Of a DNA stretch of 64,000 nucleotides, positions 59,801 to 64,000 are shown piece by piece. Both the position numbers and the translations under genes were made by a program. The stretch lies in the NCBI GenBank assembly GCA_001949185.1, contig BDGG01000010.1, positions 332,771 to 396,770 on the forward strand, in the 5' to 3' direction. This DNA is from Ramazzottius varieornatus (taxonomy: Eukaryota; Tardigrada; Eutardigrada; Parachela; Ramazzottiidae). The first letter of the stretch is position 1; every line of letters starts with the position of its first letter. A model generated the notes under the pieces. The model saw only the letters and a list, made by a program, of their open reading frames with translations. It was not told the origin of the DNA and ran no database searches.

Positions 59801-60217
59801 AGCTTGGTTCATGCCTGCAAAAACAAACTTCGCTAAACAGAACGCCCACTTTCCAAGGTTTCATGGAGTACGAGCTTCCACTACTCGTACATACAATAGT
59901 CTTATGCATATGCACATTCATAATGACAGAGTACTTTGCTACATGTTGGTTCTGCTTGTCTGGAAAAATGTCGCAGTTTGTCTTCGAAACATTGCGCACA
60001 CTATAATGACTGAACTTCAGCTACATTAAAATGCATATTATGCTAAGTCTGGATTACTGAGTTAGCAGTACCTGCGAGTTTGATATGCGATAATCCAAGT
60101 TCAATAATTTAATGGCGGTCAGAATTTTAAGGAATTATCAATATTGTAAATACCTCCAGGCCGGCGAGCGCTATCCAGGTCCGACATTAGAGCATCTAAA
60201 TCGGCGATGCTTGACAT
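56886..60217 (-). CDS. PXN: Paxillin-family focal adhesion adaptor (LD motifs + 4 LIM)
   Basis: Scaffold that links integrin adhesions to FAK, vinculin and actin regulators. Seven exons: 60154-60217, 59513-59814, 58738-59061, 57805-57978, 57441-57533, 57226-57363, 56886-57152, giving 453 aa. Exon 1 encodes an LD1-type helix ([15 protein letters not shown]) at the N-terminus. Exon 2 ends with a second LD motif ([16 protein letters not shown]) like vertebrate LD4. Exon 3 is a Ser/Arg/Gln-rich linker and the start of LIM1 ([11 protein letters not shown]). LIM1-4 follow with their Cys/His pairs, e.g. [33 protein letters not shown] and [11 protein letters not shown]. The end NCFDRLYG matches the family terminus. 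It is shorter than vertebrate paxillin, with only two clear LD motifs, closer in layout to Hic-5/leupaxin. The stop TAA overlaps a perfect donor (GG|GTAAGT), so a variant C-terminus is conceivable. Confidence 0.94.
58309..58322. repeat. Poly-C run of 14
   Basis: Fourteen consecutive C in a paxillin intron; a mononucleotide tract whose true length may vary or be misassembled. Confidence 0.9.
59231..59437. mobile_element. Foldback (MITE-like) element in paxillin intron
   Basis: Fifty-bp arms at 59231-59280 (cagtacacgcaagacgagag...) and 59388-59437 (inverted: cagtacacgcaggacgagaa...) match at about 45 of 50 positions and enclose about 107 bp. No coding capacity. Arm sequence is unlike the other foldback families in the window. 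Confidence 0.7.
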
Positions 60218-62506
60218 GATGGTCTGCTGTCTCTCGTGCAGCTGCTGACTATTGACAGATTACGTCAATCGTTCCCTTCCTGTGGCTGTATATGGTAATA
60301 GTGGAGAGATGGCTGGCGGTGGTCCAACTCGAAGATAGTGCTGACAGATGGGGCACCCACTACAAACGTTGCGTGTAATCCCTCCACACAGAGTTGATAC
60401 AGCTCAGAAGATCAAGGTTGATGTACCTGGTGGAGCACAATCCAAAATGTCAATCTATATCCAGATGTGTGGGTATGATCGGTAGGTCGGCGATATTTCC
60501 ATACGGTGTATAGAGGAATGCGAAGTTGGCGAAGAATGAATATCATGCACGGTTTCCACACTGCGCTGCTCATTCAAGCATCCACCATGGCAGTGTTTGA
60601 CTCGAACATGACGAAGAATATCTACAAAAATATGAATCATCGCAGAGTCAACTTCGGGCTATATACAGTCTGCTGGGCTTGCTCTGTATGTTTCTGCATA
60701 TCAAAGCAGATAGCTCGCTGTGGACGAAGTATGTTATGTCAACAAAACCGACGTACTGTACGTACCAAGTTTATGGTGCCCGACTTTCCCACAAGCTCCC
60801 TAGGAGGGTCGCGAGGCTGGCAGTCTAAAATACTGGATCTCCCTTACTGGTACAACCGTCACGACTCACAACCATCCTGTTTCAGAATGCACGACTGCAG
60901 CTACTATTCAAAGGGTACTAGAACTCGGACCGGAAGTTCAATCAAATGAATGGTGAATAGAAAATCAAGTGACACGATCAATGTAAAGAGTCCACCTACA
61001 TGCACAACACGAAATGCTCTACTTTCGAGTTTTACAGTAATTGTCGGCTGTACGCCTTCCAGTGTACGCCCACGCTGTATAGAATTTGAGCAAACGTTCA
61101 GGCTCCAGTGATAAGAATTACAGATGGATCTTTACGATGTCTTGACTACACAGAAGTCTGTGGGATTACTGTCGCCGGAAATGTTCAAACATTGCAATTT
61201 AGCACGCAGTGTTAAACGCGACATGACAGTTCGGCCATTAAAGCAGTCGGCACAAGACCTCGGGACGGCGATTAAAACGCCCGCTCACTATAAAGTGACC
61301 GCCGGAAGCTGATCATAGCTAAATTTAGCAGTGTTCTTGTTTCACGAGGCTCTGTAGCCCCTTTAAGAGAGGCATGGCAGAAAGAATTTTAAGTTGCTTG
61401 CGGGCGGAAGCGACTGCAAACTTCGTTGAGCCGAGCAGATTCAGCAGAATGATTTGCGCTCCACATCAGACACTTGCTTTTTCATGCGGCAACCTCTGTC
61501 TCCTTAACCTCACAAAACTTGATGGCTCGCATATACAACTCAGTCTTCGAACTACATGTTCCAGACCTGCGCTGAGATTCCTCACGAATTCCAGGGACGT
61601 GGAACTTTTCGAGACGCGTTTCCGGGGACGAGTTCCGGCGAACCCGCGCACTCGACGTAAAGGCACCCCCGCTGACAACACTTCTGCTTTAGATTTTCAA
61701 CGAGACAGACATGCAATTATTTTTGCGTGCATTCTAAATAACCGCGGGGTATGAAAGAAATAAACACCGGCTTGAGTATTGACGGTGCGTGGCGTGTTCT
61801 CGCGCGAAGGACCAGACTGCCATATTTGGCGTGCTCCGCATGTTAAGTTCGATGACGTCATGCTGTCAAGCCTACCGTACCAGTTTTCACTTCTTACAAA
61901 TGCAGTCAAGTGGGACGTTTGCCTTCTTGGATTCTCGACTAGCTAAACAGCAATTAATAGCCAGCCTTGTGTCCATTTTCTATAGAGATAGTTATGTCAT
62001 TGCGCATATCAGATTTCCGAAAGCTCATTGTATATCCAAAGCTCTTCGTCACTCAAAGCGCGCAGCATCGACAACCGCTTCGACGCTTTTGAAAAATATT
62101 GAAAAAATTTCTCGCCCACTACACTGGATCGTCTGTGAACGGCTAGGAATTTCCTTCCTAAAAACTTTATTTGTACCAGAAAATCCACTGAAGCTCCATC
62201 CACAAGTCTAACGATGAAGGACCTACTGTGTAAAAAAGAAAACCCAAATAGATTAATACGATGAACACCAGGCGTCAACACTAAACATTCAACAGAGATA
62301 GCAAAAAGATGCTCTTATTCAACCTCCAAAGGTCGATACTGTCAGAAGGAGAAGAAAGCCGCGAAACTGTCCCATCAGTTATCTGCTCAAAAGTTTCCTG
62401 GGTTGCTCCCACCAAAGACCTACTGTGGACATTTTAGATCCTTCCAAATCTAACATATATTAGTCCAAACATATATATTAGTCTAGGAAGAAGAACCAAA
62501 GAGCTT
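60218..62506. other. Intergenic, no gene seen
   Basis: Paxillin promoter side and 3' flank of the MATH-BTB gene. Open frames here (for example 60506-60949 and 61789-62211, both +) lack motifs and splice context. Nothing else can be supported in over 2 kb. Confidence 0.4.
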
Positions 62507-63847
62507 CTAGACGGGTGCGGAAGTATTCGAGCTCGTCTTTTGGCGTTTCGGTGTGTGCAGTCGATCGAAGAGTCCTTCGACTAACGCGGGATGCGTGTTG
62601 CGGAGTTCCTTCCACGCTTCCGTCTCGCGCACCTTGTCCCACTGGGAGATGATGAAGTCCATCACGTCGTCCTTCAGTTCGGGAGCGTTGTGGACGTCGC
62701 TGAGGGTGAGTAGGTCCGCCACGTTGCTGTGAGACATTCGTTCTCGAAGGATGTCCAGGGCTTTTTCTTTGATATCTTTCACTTGGTATTTCTCACCGAG
62801 AACGAGCAGGGACGCGGCGTGTTCTTCCAAGTCTTCTTCTTCGCAGGAACCCGTGTAGAGCATCTCCAAGAACACTTTCTGCAACGATACAAAACCCGTT
62901 GGCAAGGTTCAAAATCACGTTTTACCCGCCTTCCAGACACCTGCATACACTCATTATCGTGAGAACAATGGTTCGCAAGTATGCAGGTGGACGCGTTTTT
63001 CACTTTCTATGGATGACATGTGCTTGTCTACGTGTATATCACCAGAAGTACACATCTTGGTTTATGCGGGTGCGTGATTCAAGCGTTATCTCAGTGAAAT
63101 CAATAAGAAATTTGTTTTTGAATTTTTCCCCTTTGACTTCAGGGAAGAATGGTTTTCGTGGTCTTACCAGGACGTCAGTAGGTACATCATCCATTTCAAT
63201 CTTGCTTAGGCGTTTCTCGTTGAGATCGTGGGTCAGCATGGCCTCGAAGACGGGCGATCGGGAACTGAGGATGGCTTTGTGGGCTTTGGTAACTTCTTTC
63301 AAGTCTTCACCCGTCATGATATTCAGGTCCGTATGGGTACGATTCTGAAAGAGATTTCTCATACTCTGACACACTGCCAGCTCCTCCTTACCAGGCTGAA
63401 GATGTGTCAGAGTGCGAGGCATGCGGACAGTCTCGTCTTTGGTCCCTCGGATGATATCCAGGTTGATTTTCACCGTTAAGCGTTCATTCAGGATGAAACC
63501 GTTCTTCCCTGCAACGAAAACATTCAAAGATTGCTTCTCGACCGTCGAAAGAGTTCACTTGCCTTCGAAGAGGGTAGAACGTTGAATGAAGCGTCGAAAG
63601 CCCCAGGTTTCCCCACGACGGAACTCGCGAAATCGAGATATTTGGTACGTGTGGTCTTCTTTGGGCCCACCGGCATGACGGACGAAGACAAACTGGCACT
63701 TCAAGTGGGCAGTTTCCCGAGGCGCTTCATGGAGATGCAGAAAGATCTGCACTGAATCTCGACACAGTTCATCCCCCGGGCGGTCTGGTCGCGGATGCAC
63801 GATGAGACGCAGAACCCAGTCGAACTGTCCATCGTCCGTTTGGAAAT
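62507..63847 (-). CDS. SPOP-like MATH-BTB protein, 5' end beyond this model
   Basis: Cullin-3 substrate adaptor type: MATH domain binds substrate, BTB binds CUL3. Three exons read: 63563-63847, 63168-63508, 62507-62878 (about 332 aa). The MATH part runs from DFQTDDGQFDWVLRLIVHP to YQISRFREFRRGETWGFRRF and FIQRSTLFEG. The BTB part has HTDLNIMTGED, KAHKAILSSRSPVFEAML, KIEMDDVPTDVL and KVFLEMLYTGSCEEEDL. The C-terminal BACK-like helices and a basic end (TPKRQKTSS) resemble SPOP's nuclear signal region. The exon at 63563 needs an upstream exon in phase 1 that I cannot place before the window edge, so the MATH start is missing. The intron 63509-63562 is only 54 bp and uses a GC donor (AAG|GCAAGT). 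This is a divergent SPOP relative rather than a strict orthologue. Confidence 0.88.
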
Positions 63848-64000
63848 CTGGAGGAGAAAACGTAATCAATCCACAATCAACCGTTTGAAAGGAAATTTAA
63901 CGGTGCACAGCTCTGCGCGTTTCCGGTCAAAGACGGGCGGAACCACACCTGACACACGAAGTGCACTGCTAGATTTAAGAGACTGCGGAAACCTGTCAGG
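63848..64000. other. Right edge, probably intron of the MATH-BTB gene
   Basis: The acceptor tttctcctccag at 63848 onward marks the intron preceding the first readable MATH exon. No further exon is visible before the window ends. Confidence 0.5.

Overview
The window is nuclear DNA of an animal. Almost every protein gene is split by short spliceosomal introns (mostly about 50-500 bp, one over 1.4 kb), and the recognisable genes are metazoan: EXTL3-type and B4GAT1-type glycosyltransferases, paxillin, RABL6, PTBP, CPT2, GBE1, NACA, DESI2 and a MATH-BTB protein. Density (about one gene per 4-5 kb) and balanced base composition suggest a compact invertebrate genome. I cannot name the phylum from sequence alone; a small-genome ecdysozoan such as a tardigrade is only a guess. 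Two 50-N assembly gaps are present.

Layout. 1-5.4 kb: an unrecognised single-pass membrane protein (+). 5.5-6.6 kb: a decayed BTB-BACK gene (-). 7.5-11.2 kb: EXTL3-like (+). 12.1-13.6 kb: DESI2-like deSUMOylase/deubiquitinase (+), with a foldback element in its intron. 15.2-15.5 kb: a small secreted, amidated-neuropeptide-like precursor (-). 16.2-20.9 kb: a six-exon N-myristoylated SH3-SH2 adaptor (-). 22.6-23.8 kb: NAC alpha (-). 24-30.4 kb: a transposon island, with a full-length hAT element (8-bp target duplication, terminal repeats, seven-exon transposase carrying a stop and a frameshift) between two inverted LINE fragments. 30.8-31.3 kb: a small unrecognised gene (+). 31.7-35.0 kb: glycogen branching enzyme (-). 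35.3-36.2 kb: a foldback element around an assembly gap. 37.5-40.5 kb: RABL6 (+). 40.8-42.7 kb: a decayed DEAD-box helicase gene (-). 44.4-47.5 kb: CPT2 (+). 47.6-49.1 kb: B4GAT1 (-), convergent with CPT2. 51.1-55.3 kb: PTBP (+). 56.9-60.2 kb: paxillin (-). 62.5 kb to the right edge: SPOP-like MATH-BTB (-), 5' end outside the window.

The genes form no pathway or cluster; they are ordinary housekeeping, signalling and adhesion loci with independent orientations. Exon models were built by joining reading frames across GT-AG (once GC-AG) boundaries with matching phase; total lengths divide by three and agree with known families where one exists (GBE1 700 aa, B4GAT1 411 aa, EXTL3 887 aa). What stands out beyond the genes is a family of about 50-bp dyad-symmetric units (core GTGGCGCAC...GTGCGCCAC) seen as single or paired copies in introns of at least five genes, some enclosed by longer terminal inverted repeats, plus several other foldback families. 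I saw no tRNA, rRNA or CRISPR array.
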